Shown here: positions 43,463 through 52,881 of the stretch, piece after piece | Numbering within the stretch: position 1 is the stretch's first letter | Layout: every line of letters starts with the position of its first letter | Source: Bacteroidota bacterium | GTDB taxonomy: Bacteria > Bacteroidota > Bacteroidia > Flavobacteriales_D > Crocinitomicaceae | Length of the DNA stretch: 61,200 bases | NCBI GenBank assembly: GCA_016866255.1 | Contig: VGMY01000013.1 | Location: forward strand, 1 to 61,200 | Reading direction: 5' to 3' | Notes under the pieces: model-generated | Seen by the model: the letters and a program-made list of their open reading frames with translations, nothing else | The model's database searches: none | What the model was told of the DNA's origin: nothing | Made by a program: the position numbers and the translations under genes

Positions 43463-44653
43463 TTACCCAATAACTTTTAATTTCTTCCCAACTTTGATAA
43501 AAGCTTCAATTGCCCTATCTAAGTCTTCTTTGGTGTGAGCTGCAGATATCTGCGTTCTGATTCTTGCTTGCCCCTTCGCGACAACAGGATAAAAGAATCC
43601 GATGGCATAAACGCCTTCGTTAAGCAGTTCATTAGCAAATTGTTGAGATAGCGCTGCGTCGTACAGCATAATGGGAACAATGGGAGATGCGCCCTGTTTG
43701 ATATCAAACCCTGCTGCCAGGATGCGGTTCTTAAAGTATAATGTGTTTTCCTCTAACCGATCTCTCAATTCTGTGGTACTACTCAATAAATCAAATACTT
43801 TAATGCTCGCACCCACAATCGATGGAGCCAAAGAATTGGAGAATAAATAAGGTCGAGAGCGCTGTCGCAACATTTCAATGATTTCCTTTTTGCCCGTAGT
43901 ATATCCCCCCATGGCGCCACCAAGAGCCTTACCTAGGGTACCAGTAACAATATCCACTTTACCCATAACCCCGAAATGTTCAGGAACTCCTCTACCTGTT
44001 TTTCCAATAAACCCTGCCGAATGGCACTCGTCGGTCATCACTAAAGCATCGTATTTCTCGGCAAGCGCGCAAATCTCATCCATTTTCGCCAAATCTCCGT
44101 CCATTGAAAAAACGCCATCCGTAACAATAATTCGGAACCGTTGCGCCTGAGCCTTTTGGAGCTGTTCTTCCAAGTCCTCCATATTCGAATGCTTATAACG
44201 ATAACGCTGCGCCTTACACAAACGAACCCCATCGATGATGGAGGCGTGATTTAATTCATCGCTAATGATGGCGTCTTCCTCCGAAAAAAGCGGTTCAAAA
44301 ACACCTCCATTGGCATCAAATGCTGCGGCATATAAAATGGTATCCTCGGTACCGTAAAATTCTGCGATTTTGCGCTCCAATGTTTTGTGAATGTCTTGGG
44401 TTCCACAAATAAAACGCACCGAAGACATGCCGAATCCGTGGGAATCCAAAGCATCTTTTGCCGCCTGAACCACTTCCGGATGGGAGGAAAGTCCTAGATA
44501 ATTGTTTGCGCACATGATGACAACATCTTCCCCCGAACTCACGTGAACTTGAGGACCTTGAGGAGTGGTTATAATCCGTTCACGTTTCAAGAGGCCATTG
44601 GATTCAATGGTTCTTAATTCTTCCGATAAATGTTCGTGAATTTTTCCGTACAT
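43463..44653 (-). CDS. kbl: Glycine C-acetyltransferase (2-amino-3-ketobutyrate CoA ligase)
   Basis: The 396-residue PLP enzyme of the alpha-oxoamine synthase family has [24 protein letters not shown], and the PLP-lysine segment [15 protein letters not shown]. It splits 2-amino-3-oxobutyrate from threonine into glycine and acetyl-CoA. The partner threonine dehydrogenase is not next to it. It starts nine bases after the upstream membrane gene. Confidence 0.92.
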   Translation of the reverse strand: MYGKIHEHLSEELRTIESNGLLKRERIITTPQGPQVHVSSGEDVVIMCANNYLGLSSHPEVVQAAKDALDSHGFGMSSVRFICGTQDIHKTLERKIAEFYGTEDTILYAAAFDANGGVFEPLFSEEDAIISDELNHASIIDGVRLCKAQRYRYKHSNMEDLEEQLQKAQAQRFRIIVTDGVFSMDGDLAKMDEICALAEKYDALVMTDECHSAGFIGKTGRGVPEHFGVMGKVDIVTGTLGKALGGAMGGYTTGKKEIIEMLRQRSRPYLFSNSLAPSIVGASIKVFDLLSSTTELRDRLEENTLYFKNRILAAGFDIKQGASPIVPIMLYDAALSQQFANELLNEGVYAIGFFYPVVAKGQARIRTQISAAHTKEDLDRAIEAFIKVGKKLKVIG

Positions 44654-44661
44654 GATGGTCT

Positions 44662-45216
44662 TTATTTAGCGTGTTTGTGCATCTTTTTTTCTATAACTTT
44701 TGATAATAACTGGGCCTCTTTTAGCGATAATTTCTTGCCGAATTTAACGATTTTCCCAAAATACTCGAACTGAAACCGATCGTCTCCTTGTATCCATGGC
44801 GACAACTCCCATATAGATTGAAACGATTGTTCGTCGGGTACTTCATAAGTTAGGCCCTTTATATTCTCATAGTAATAAGGTATACTTTGACCATAATTTC
44901 TTAGCGACTTTTTAAGGTGTATCCCTAAATTGTCCATTTTTAGAAATTCCTGACCCCAAACAAGCCATAAGAAGGAACGAGATACTCGGAACGCATAATA
45001 GCCCCAAAACGTTAAAAACACCCATAAAATAATGCGTTCTTGCTCGTTGAGGAGTAACATAAACAACGACCAAATACACACGACACCTATCGTCAACCAC
45101 ATGGCTAACCACGAACCCATTAAAGCTATCGCTATGGGCTGCTTTTTCGGTAAAATGACAATTGTTATTTTCTGTCCGTGATCAACAAAACTGATTCGAT
45201 CCCCTATTGATGTCAT
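44662..45216 (-). CDS. Unrecognised membrane protein
   Basis: The 184-residue protein has two to three hydrophobic segments (about residues 30-60 and 65-90) between a basic start and a soluble C-terminal 95 residues rich in aromatic residues. No family recognised. It lies between the subtilase and kbl genes, spaced 3 and 8 bases from them. Confidence 0.65.
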   Translation of the reverse strand: MTSIGDRISFVDHGQKITIVILPKKQPIAIALMGSWLAMWLTIGVVCIWSLFMLLLNEQERIILWVFLTFWGYYAFRVSRSFLWLVWGQEFLKMDNLGIHLKKSLRNYGQSIPYYYENIKGLTYEVPDEQSFQSIWELSPWIQGDDRFQFEYFGKIVKFGKKLSLKEAQLLSKVIEKKMHKHAK

Positions 45217-45219
45217 GCA

Positions 45220-48200
45220 TTAACGCTGTAATCTCATCGGAACTGTAAGGTTTCCTATCCTCACAAAATATAAGCCACTCACAGCGTTGATTATTTCCAG
45301 TACCATGGTGGGTTCGGTGATAATTTTAGCAGAAAGCAATCGTCCAGATACATCTAATATTTCGATTGTTTGACCTAGCGAAGCCGATAATCCTGCAACA
45401 GTAAAGGCGCCATCGTTTGGATTGGGATACACAGACAAGGCAACACCCTCCAGTAAGGAAATTTCCAGTACTTCCAAAATTTGTGTAGTTGTATCCACTC
45501 CACCACAAGCATTTGAGGCAATCAGGGTAATCGTATAGGTTCCGGGAGCGACGTAGGTATGTGTTGGTTGAGGTTGGGTTGAAGTATTACCGTCTCCAAA
45601 ATCCCACACATAGGAATTGGCATTTTGAGAGGTATTGGTGGTACTTAAAGCCCCGCCGTTCAAGTTGAAGGTAAATGCCGCCACGGGAGCAGTGCCGAGA
45701 CCTATATATAATAGAGAGGCGGCACTTGACCCACAGGAGTTATCCGCGCTTACCGACAAAACACCCGGGGTATTATCAAAAGTCAACGAAATGGCGTTGG
45801 TCGTAGACATCCCCAACCAGGTGGCTGGAAAAGTCCAATTATAAAAGGCAGAAGGATCGTTGGTAACCGAATAACTTTCCATCGCATTTGGACAAGCGTT
45901 GGCGTTCCCAATGATCGCTGATGGGGTGGCAGGAAGCGTTTCAACCGTTATAAATGCAGTATCTTGATAGCTGCTCAAATTAATGCCATCACTTACGGTA
46001 AGTGAAACCGCATAAACCCCAGGTTGAAAATACGTAACCGTTGGATTTGCCAAGGTAGACGTTGCAGGAGATCCACCGGGAAAGCTCCAATTCCAGGAAT
46101 TGATGGTGCCCCCTGTGGTTTGGTCGCTGAATTGAACCGGAGTGTTCACACAAACCGTAGATGGCGTCCCCGAAAACTGAACATTGAGCGGACTCGATAG
46201 GTTGTTCCATTTCCACATTCCATTGGTGGTAGCGTTGGTATTGAACCAACCCGACCAACCTATAGACGGAGTTAAGAATTCACAATAAAGGTGTTGAACA
46301 TTGTCGATTGGGGACCAAGTTAACCCACCATCTAACGAGTAGGAAGACCCAGAACCGCCATTGGCAGCACCTGTGCTAAAAAGCGTATTGGTGTTAACAA
46401 TGGCACAAAGACCATTTGTGTAAACCGGCCCGCTCGTCGCTAATTGCAACCAAGTTGATCCCGCATTGGTCGTTTTATACACCGCTCCTCCACTCGTTAC
46501 AATGTATCCGACGGTGGCAGAAGCGTAAGAGAAATTCCCGCTGATATTCGCCCCGCCAAAGTCTTGTATAGGCGAGGTATAAACCGCCCAGGTGGCCCCT
46601 TTGTCAGTCGAATGAAAAATCCTTCCTTTATTCGTGGAAAACCATACATTGTTTCCGACTACATCCATCTGTCGGGTGTACCCGTATTCTCCGGCTAAAG
46701 GATTTGGAATATTGGCCCCCGCAACCAAGGTCCAATTCGTTCCGCCGTTAACCGTTCTATAGATTTCAAATTCTCCATTTATGGGGTCCCCCATACACCA
46801 ACCTTCGTTGGCATCCCAGAAATGAACTACGTTGGTAAAAGACGCAGCATTACTGAACGAGGCAGTGGTTTGTTTGGTCCAGGTCGAACCTCCGTTGGTG
46901 GTTTTCCAAATTCCCCCAAGTTGACCCGCGGCGTTGGGATAAGCCGCTAACCACGCTACGTTAGAAGAAATACCATGAACCATGGAAATACCCAGACCTG
47001 CATTTCCTACACTAATATTCCCAGAAGTCCATGTTGTTCCTCCGTTGGTGGTTTTGGTAAATTGCTGTACGTTCGCATTGGCACCGCTGCCGTCGTAAGC
47101 TGTGGCCCATACTACGTTTTGATCGACGATTGAAATCCAATTGATGCCTCGATTCGCTGCGGAAAACCCGGAATTTTGAACAAGCCAATTTCCGTAAGGA
47201 GGAACATTCACGGTAATATATCCCGACTTTGTTTCGGTATCAGAACTTTGAGCATTGGTGACCGTTAAACTGACATTATACGTACCGGCGGTAGCATAGG
47301 AAATGTAGGGAGGATTTGCACCTGAATAGCTCGAGGGAGTTCCACCCGGAAAACTCCACTGATAGGTAGTAATGGCATTTCCACCTGTGGCACAATTCGG
47401 GTAGCACTGAACGGAGTCTCCTTCAAAAATTGTGGTGGGTATTGCGAAAAAATTCGAAATGGGAGCACCTGCTGTCAACCCTTGCGAAACGCACTGAAGG
47501 GCTGCTAAGGCATTGATCCTTGGACCCATATTTTGATTGATGTTGACCCCGCTGTTTAACAAACAACTTAGCACCTGGGCAGGGGTAAGCGTTGGATTAA
47601 TGCTCAGCATTAGCCCCACCAAACCTGCAGCAAAAGGGGTTGCCATAGAAGTCCCCCCCATTTTGGCATAACCATTGCCATTGGAAGTGTACACAGTACT
47701 TAAAAGTCCACCGTTGGAATACCCCCCGGGTGCAGCAATATCCACATAAGCATTAGCCCCGTTGTAATTTGAAAAACTGGATCGTTGGTCATTGGCATCT
47801 ACCGATCCCACACAAATCACATTGTTGTAGGCACCAGGGTAATGCAAAGTTGTCGTATTGCTATTGCCAGCTGCGGCCATGAACACAATTTCAGGATAAG
47901 CGTTGATCAAGTTTTGAAACGCCTGTGAAGGACTTGTTCCACCAAAAGACATGCTCACCACATGGGCTCCGTTTTCACAAGCCCACTGTACACCGCCGTA
48001 ACCGTACCATACAGAACCCGATGAAGACGCATTGTTCGGGGTGCATTTCACTCCAATTAGCTCGACATTGCCTCCTAAACCGGCAATACCGATGGCATTA
48101 TTAATGTCGGCGGTTGCCAAACCAGCACAGTGGGTACCATGCGACCAACCGACATCTTGAGAGTGGGTAGAGGGAGGAGCAGCGTTATTGTCGTTATCCG

Positions 48201-48765
48201 CTACATCGTATTGTTTGAAAGCGGTTAAATCCGTATGCGTAGAGTAAACGGCATTATCAACAATCGCAATTTTTACCGAATTGTTTCCTTGGGAAATATT
48301 CCAAGCATTTTCAGAGCCTACAAGGGTATGGTACCATTTATTGGTTCCTGTATGATTTGGGTCATTGGGAATAAAACCTGTGGAATAAATGGGCTCTTTT
48401 TCTGCATAAAGCACCTCAGCTACTTTTTCCAATTGGTTTAAGTAGGCACCAATGTTGATGTCATCCGTGAAATAAATTCGATAAATATTCATCAGGGAGG
48501 GTCTGTAGGAAAAATAGGAAGGACGTTCCAATTTCGTTACGTTGGCATGGTGGAAGATGGTTTCTAAAAAAGGATAGTTATGGATGTCGTCCAAAAGGGC
48601 AAATTGATTTGCATCGGTTTGTTGAAGATTCAAGGCATTGGGACGGATTTCGCCTTTGAGTTGAAACATTAACACTCCGGGATGAAACGAAGGCGTTGGA
48701 ACATTTTGAGCCAATAAACTGCACGAGATTCCGATGAATAAAAGGATTAGGGTAAAGTTTTTCAT
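45220..48765 (-). CDS. Secreted subtilisin-like (S8) peptidase with T9SS sorting tail
   Basis: The 1181-residue protein has a signal peptide (residues 1-20) and a subtilase domain with triad Asp170, His209, Ser373 and the oxyanion Asn301. A first PKD domain (about 440-530) follows, then a stretch of repeats with the pattern KTTNGGSTW (Ycf48/BNR-like, about 540-870), two more PKD domains, and a C-terminal T9SS type A sorting domain (SVYPNPNDGAFTV...GLYFVRI). It should be exported by Sec and the type IX system encoded just upstream and attached to the cell surface or released. It lies after the gldN terminator. Confidence 0.92.
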   Translation of the reverse strand: MKNFTLILLFIGISCSLLAQNVPTPSFHPGVLMFQLKGEIRPNALNLQQTDANQFALLDDIHNYPFLETIFHHANVTKLERPSYFSYRPSLMNIYRIYFTDDINIGAYLNQLEKVAEVLYAEKEPIYSTGFIPNDPNHTGTNKWYHTLVGSENAWNISQGNNSVKIAIVDNAVYSTHTDLTAFKQYDVADNDNNAAPPSTHSQDVGWSHGTHCAGLATADINNAIGIAGLGGNVELIGVKCTPNNASSSGSVWYGYGGVQWACENGAHVVSMSFGGTSPSQAFQNLINAYPEIVFMAAAGNSNTTTLHYPGAYNNVICVGSVDANDQRSSFSNYNGANAYVDIAAPGGYSNGGLLSTVYTSNGNGYAKMGGTSMATPFAAGLVGLMLSINPTLTPAQVLSCLLNSGVNINQNMGPRINALAALQCVSQGLTAGAPISNFFAIPTTIFEGDSVQCYPNCATGGNAITTYQWSFPGGTPSSYSGANPPYISYATAGTYNVSLTVTNAQSSDTETKSGYITVNVPPYGNWLVQNSGFSAANRGINWISIVDQNVVWATAYDGSGANANVQQFTKTTNGGTTWTSGNISVGNAGLGISMVHGISSNVAWLAAYPNAAGQLGGIWKTTNGGSTWTKQTTASFSNAASFTNVVHFWDANEGWCMGDPINGEFEIYRTVNGGTNWTLVAGANIPNPLAGEYGYTRQMDVVGNNVWFSTNKGRIFHSTDKGATWAVYTSPIQDFGGANISGNFSYASATVGYIVTSGGAVYKTTNAGSTWLQLATSGPVYTNGLCAIVNTNTLFSTGAANGGSGSSYSLDGGLTWSPIDNVQHLYCEFLTPSIGWSGWFNTNATTNGMWKWNNLSSPLNVQFSGTPSTVCVNTPVQFSDQTTGGTINSWNWSFPGGSPATSTLANPTVTYFQPGVYAVSLTVSDGINLSSYQDTAFITVETLPATPSAIIGNANACPNAMESYSVTNDPSAFYNWTFPATWLGMSTTNAISLTFDNTPGVLSVSADNSCGSSAASLLYIGLGTAPVAAFTFNLNGGALSTTNTSQNANSYVWDFGDGNTSTQPQPTHTYVAPGTYTITLIASNACGGVDTTTQILEVLEISLLEGVALSVYPNPNDGAFTVAGLSASLGQTIEILDVSGRLLSAKIITEPTMVLEIINAVSGLYFVRIGNLTVPMRLQR

Positions 48766-48810
48766 GCCGAAGATTTTGCATAAAAATACTCAAAGAACCG
48801 AAGATAACCA

Positions 48811-48840
48811 AACAAAAAACCCCAACTTTCGTCAGGGCTT
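48811..48840 (-). terminator. Terminator of the gld operon
   Basis: On the minus strand a 10-base stem (AAGCCCTGAC / GTTGGGGTTT) with a GAAA tetraloop is followed by a T run. It ends transcription of gldN 19 bases after its stop, separating the motility operon from the subtilase gene. Confidence 0.85.
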
Positions 48841-48858
48841 TAACTTAAATATGGCTCA

Positions 48859-50196
48859 TTAATAATGCCACAAGTCGGTTTCCCAGGTGCGCATCGTTTC
48901 TTTGATTTTTGCCGCTTCGTACAAGGCATCTACCCCATAACGGTAATCTTCGATGTCGCGGTCGAATTGATCCGATGCCTTATAGATTTGGGCAGAAAAC
49001 AATCGCTTCCAAAATAAATCATCATAAGACATCCACAGCGCATCACTTTGTTCGTTATAGGCAAAGTAATTAACTAGTACGTTCCTCAACTGAGGGAAAT
49101 ATAGCCAAAACATTTCATATTCGGCTGTAGGGGTTGTCGAATTTACCGGAGTTTTTGAGCCCGCTAAACTGGCAACAAGTGCCGGTGGGTTAGTAAATGG
49201 GTCGTACATGATCAAACTTCCTCGGTTCGACGCTTTTGCTGTATCGATGGTATATCTGGAAACTGGGGCAATCGCGATAATTCTTTTGTCCAATACAGAA
49301 CGTTCCTTATCAAAAAACCAATCTTCTTTGATGTTGTATGCGGTTATTAAGTCCGATGTTAAGAAAAATGTCAAATCTTCGGAAAGTAAAGCAGCATCAA
49401 GATTACCAGCAATTGCTGCTTTCATGGCTTTGTTCCATGACTTTTCAAAAAACGGATCCGTCATTTTAAATTTTATATCAGGTTGCCATTGCGCTCCGAT
49501 GTTATTGGCATCATAATCCGTTTTCATGTAATTATCTGTCCAATCCTTGAAAGTTTTAAAATTCATGAAATCCGTCATGTAAACCTTGTTTTGTCCTTGA
49601 TACATTCCATCTATTGGTGAACCTTGGAAAAAGCCGCCGCAACGCTCTACAACGTTTTTTGCGTAAAAGGGATTTGAGCTGTAATATGAATTTTTATCTT
49701 GGTCGGAGTTGTAACGGTTTAGTCGATATTTTAAGGCATAACCATCTTCCTTCGTAAAATTAAAATCCAAAGAATCCGCAACATAAAACATCGACAAGTC
49801 TCCATTCATCAGATGTTGAAGAATGATTGTCCAAAGGCTCAATCTCGATTGATTTCTGATCCAACCCTTATGGGACATCATTTCCGCCGGGGACTTTGGC
49901 GCATTAACTGTGAAGTCCTTAATAAACTTATCGTACGGGAGGAAAAGGTTGTAGTTCATTTTTTCACGAGCATCAATCCTTGAAAAAATTCTTTTCGACC
50001 AAACATAATCCGCCTCTCGAACGAATTCATAATCCACTCTTGATCGAACAGGGACTTCTTCTTTTATGACCACCCCGTCAATCACACCATCAGCCGGCAT
50101 ATTGACCGGACCGCGTTGAATATCAAGTGGGTTTTGAGAAAAAACTCCGAAACTCAACGCCAATAGAACGGTTAAAGCATATCTACGCATAATCAT
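48859..50196 (-). CDS. gldN: T9SS/gliding protein GldN
   Basis: The 445-residue protein has a signal peptide (LTVLLALSFGVFSQN). GldN features include YVWSKRIFSRIDAREKMN, NLFLPYD, and a late EMFWLYFPQLRNVLVNYFAYN. GldN/PorN forms a periplasmic ring with GldK attached to the outer membrane. It is longer than the roughly 330 residues I recall for Flavobacterium, with extra sequence in the middle (about residues 100-230). It starts two bases after gldM. Confidence 0.92.
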   Translation of the reverse strand: MIMRRYALTVLLALSFGVFSQNPLDIQRGPVNMPADGVIDGVVIKEEVPVRSRVDYEFVREADYVWSKRIFSRIDAREKMNYNLFLPYDKFIKDFTVNAPKSPAEMMSHKGWIRNQSRLSLWTIILQHLMNGDLSMFYVADSLDFNFTKEDGYALKYRLNRYNSDQDKNSYYSSNPFYAKNVVERCGGFFQGSPIDGMYQGQNKVYMTDFMNFKTFKDWTDNYMKTDYDANNIGAQWQPDIKFKMTDPFFEKSWNKAMKAAIAGNLDAALLSEDLTFFLTSDLITAYNIKEDWFFDKERSVLDKRIIAIAPVSRYTIDTAKASNRGSLIMYDPFTNPPALVASLAGSKTPVNSTTPTAEYEMFWLYFPQLRNVLVNYFAYNEQSDALWMSYDDLFWKRLFSAQIYKASDQFDRDIEDYRYGVDALYEAAKIKETMRTWETDLWHY

Positions 50197-50198
50197 GG

Positions 50199-51944
50199 TT
50201 ATTGGATAATTATTGATCCTTTGAATGTTGTCGGTCTACCCGTATCCGCCCTCTTCGCGCTGCCATATATTCCAACTACAGATCCTGGTGAAAAGGCACG
50301 CAAAGCATTCGCGGGAATCATATTACCTTGCAATTTAGTGGAACCAACTGTCATATTGGTGATGACAAACTGTACTCCTTGTAAAACCGCTCCTGGTGGA
50401 AGTCCGACGTAAATAGGTCCACCTTTGAGGGGTAGAGAAGCGGTTAAGACTGTTGGCTCGGGAAACGGCCTAATTGGAAAGTTTTGTTTGAACGTCACCG
50501 CCTTATCGTTTTTGTCCTTAGCGTTAACGGTTATAGTTGCTCCTTCTTTCGAGGGAGTTACTCGGGCAACATAATAATTTCCAACTTTCGGACAAGGACG
50601 GCCGTTGCAAGAAACCGACATCGACTTAATATTCGCACCTCCAGCAGAGGCGGTTATTTTGTTATCCCATTCAGCGTAAAGCGCTGTTTGAAGAGGTAAT
50701 CCAATTGAACCTCCACTTTTTTGGGCAATGAACACCTCTGTTTCGTATTTTATCCACTTCATCGTTCCCATTTTGTTGGCAATACCCACAGTACCTTTAA
50801 TTTTCATTTCATTCGAACCGGCGGCGGTTACCTCAACTGTAGCCACACCGTCTTTAATCTCCTTAAGAGTCCCCTGAAAATCCTTTAATTTTGGTGGCTT
50901 ATCGGTGTCATATGCGGCCATCGATACATAAACCTCAAACTTGTCCCCAGACTCTACAACAGCCACTGATGGGCGCGCTAAAGCTTCGATCTTATTAAAC
51001 GAATATTCGCCCGTAGAAATTCTACTTTTGATTAATCCTACTGCCTTGGCTCTTGCAGCCAGGGCTTCGTACTGTAACGTGGAAAGAGAGGCCAGCGCAG
51101 CAATCATTGGGGCATGATAAAAGGTTCTGGATAACCAATGAACGTTCTCAGAAATATCTCCATCGTGACCGTATTTATCCCGCTCCATTTTCGTTAACTC
51201 AGCATAAATTGTTACCAACTCCGGGAGTTCCGCATCATTTACCTTGTTGCCCTTTTTTATTAATTTTTCGACTTTTGTTTCCAGATCTCTATTGTCTTTA
51301 AACTGGTCCACAGATTCGTTTAACACAACCTTGTAGGACTTGTCAGGAATTGAGTACGAACCACAAATTTCAATCAATCTTTTTCTAAAATTTTTGAAGG
51401 GTTCCCAAATCTTTTTCATCCCAATGCCTTCGCCTTTAATTTCATCGAGTTCAACTATTCCAAGTTCCCTCATTGGTGTGTCAAATTCATCCTTTGCTTC
51501 CAGAGCTGTTAAATTTAACTTTGAAGGCACCAAAGGTTCATTTGGACTATATTTTACCCATAGAATCTTCTCTTTATCATTGGGCGCCGGACTTGGATTC
51601 AGCTCCCCTAACTTTTCGAGAATCAACAATTTGGCCTCGTCAACATTTTTGATAATCACCTGCGTTTCCTTATCGATTTGCCTTATTGATTTCAAGGCCG
51701 CCTCAATTTTCTTTCGCTTTTCAGCTTCATCGGGGCTCTTAGAAGTAGCCAACTCTCCGGTTAGCTCAGACCGTAAATCATCGCCTCTTTGTAATTGTGT
51801 AAACGCCCCCTTTTGAATATTGGCTTCGATGGCAACAAAAGCATCCAAAATTTGTTTCGATACGTTCAAGGCAAGAAGGGCTGTGAGTACAATGTACATC
51901 ATCGAGATCATCTTTTGCCTTGGTGTTTCCTTAGCTCCTCCCAT
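50199..51944 (-). CDS. gldM: T9SS/gliding motor protein GldM
   Basis: The 581-residue protein has a single N-terminal membrane helix (MMYIVLTALLALNVS) that sits inside the GldL ring, and a long periplasmic part of several beta-sandwich domains, ending with DTGRPTTFKGSIIIQ. With GldL it forms the proton-driven motor that powers T9SS secretion and gliding. It is slightly longer than usual (about 515-530). It is spaced 39 bases from gldL. Confidence 0.93.
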   Translation of the reverse strand: MGGAKETPRQKMISMMYIVLTALLALNVSKQILDAFVAIEANIQKGAFTQLQRGDDLRSELTGELATSKSPDEAEKRKKIEAALKSIRQIDKETQVIIKNVDEAKLLILEKLGELNPSPAPNDKEKILWVKYSPNEPLVPSKLNLTALEAKDEFDTPMRELGIVELDEIKGEGIGMKKIWEPFKNFRKRLIEICGSYSIPDKSYKVVLNESVDQFKDNRDLETKVEKLIKKGNKVNDAELPELVTIYAELTKMERDKYGHDGDISENVHWLSRTFYHAPMIAALASLSTLQYEALAARAKAVGLIKSRISTGEYSFNKIEALARPSVAVVESGDKFEVYVSMAAYDTDKPPKLKDFQGTLKEIKDGVATVEVTAAGSNEMKIKGTVGIANKMGTMKWIKYETEVFIAQKSGGSIGLPLQTALYAEWDNKITASAGGANIKSMSVSCNGRPCPKVGNYYVARVTPSKEGATITVNAKDKNDKAVTFKQNFPIRPFPEPTVLTASLPLKGGPIYVGLPPGAVLQGVQFVITNMTVGSTKLQGNMIPANALRAFSPGSVVGIYGSAKRADTGRPTTFKGSIIIQ

Positions 51945-51983
51945 TTCTGTGTTGTTTTAAAATTTTAAACTTTCCTACCTGAA

Positions 51984-52814
51984 CTATTTACCCATTGCAC
52001 GAAGCATGTTGCCATAAACACTGTTCAAATCTTCGAGATTTTTAGCCAATGTTTTCATATTGTTAGCATAGGATTTAGTATCCTCAGCTGATTCTGCCAA
52101 GCTTGTCATCACAGTTTGGAGAGATCCAACTCCGGCTAAGCTCGCATTAAGTTCCTTTAAATTGTTAGCCGCATTGGTCATTTGTGTTCCAAAGTCTTGG
52201 ACTCCATGAGCATCAACTACGATATCCGAAACTTTTTGTGAAGCTACTTCATACGATGAAGAAAGTTTCGTAATACTCGCTGCCGCCTGATGTAAAGAGT
52301 CGATGTACTGTTGGTTTGCTCCTATAACCGAAGTGGAATCGCTTAGGCCTTCAACATTTTTACTTAAATCCCGCATCGCGTTACCAAGACGCTCAAGAAG
52401 CGCTTGATCAATTTTTGCTTTTTCCATCATTTTAGCAATGATCTCAGCGGTATCTGTAGTTTCGTTACCGCCACCGCTTATCGCAAGGGGGTTGCTGTCA
52501 TCTGAATCCCATTTGACTACATTTCCACCTTTCTCGACGTAGTTTCTATGACGTTCATTTTCTGGATAGGCATAGGGATAGTATATTGACCAGTCTGGTT
52601 CAGGATGACTAATTTGAAACGAAGTTAACGTAAATAAAACCGCCTCAGTACCCAATCCAGCAATTAACATCTGATTACAAAATGGCCAGTGCATAATTTT
52701 AAAGAGCGCTCCCAAAATTACAATCGCAGCACCAATACCAAACAAATATCCCATGACTTTCCTTCCTTTCGGCGTTGCCATCCAAGCACCTAGTCCTCCT
52801 TTTTTAGCTCCCAT
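51984..52814 (-). CDS. gldL: T9SS/gliding motor protein GldL
   Basis: The 276-residue protein has two N-terminal membrane helices (GYLFGIGAAIVILGALFKI and QMLIAGLGTEAVLFTLTSF) and the conserved KIMHWPF and charged GLGTEA between and within them, which form the proton path. The cytoplasmic remainder is a long coiled-coil (SSYEVASQKVSDIV..., NNLKELNASL). GldL pairs with GldM. Its coiled-coil is longer than in the 215-residue Flavobacterium protein. Confidence 0.93.
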   Translation of the reverse strand: MGAKKGGLGAWMATPKGRKVMGYLFGIGAAIVILGALFKIMHWPFCNQMLIAGLGTEAVLFTLTSFQISHPEPDWSIYYPYAYPENERHRNYVEKGGNVVKWDSDDSNPLAISGGGNETTDTAEIIAKMMEKAKIDQALLERLGNAMRDLSKNVEGLSDSTSVIGANQQYIDSLHQAAASITKLSSSYEVASQKVSDIVVDAHGVQDFGTQMTNAANNLKELNASLAGVGSLQTVMTSLAESAEDTKSYANNMKTLAKNLEDLNSVYGNMLRAMGK

Positions 52815-52881
52815 GATTTTCTACTTTTAAACGTTAAACTTTAATTATTTTACTTGTTACACTTTTAACCTCAATTTATAA

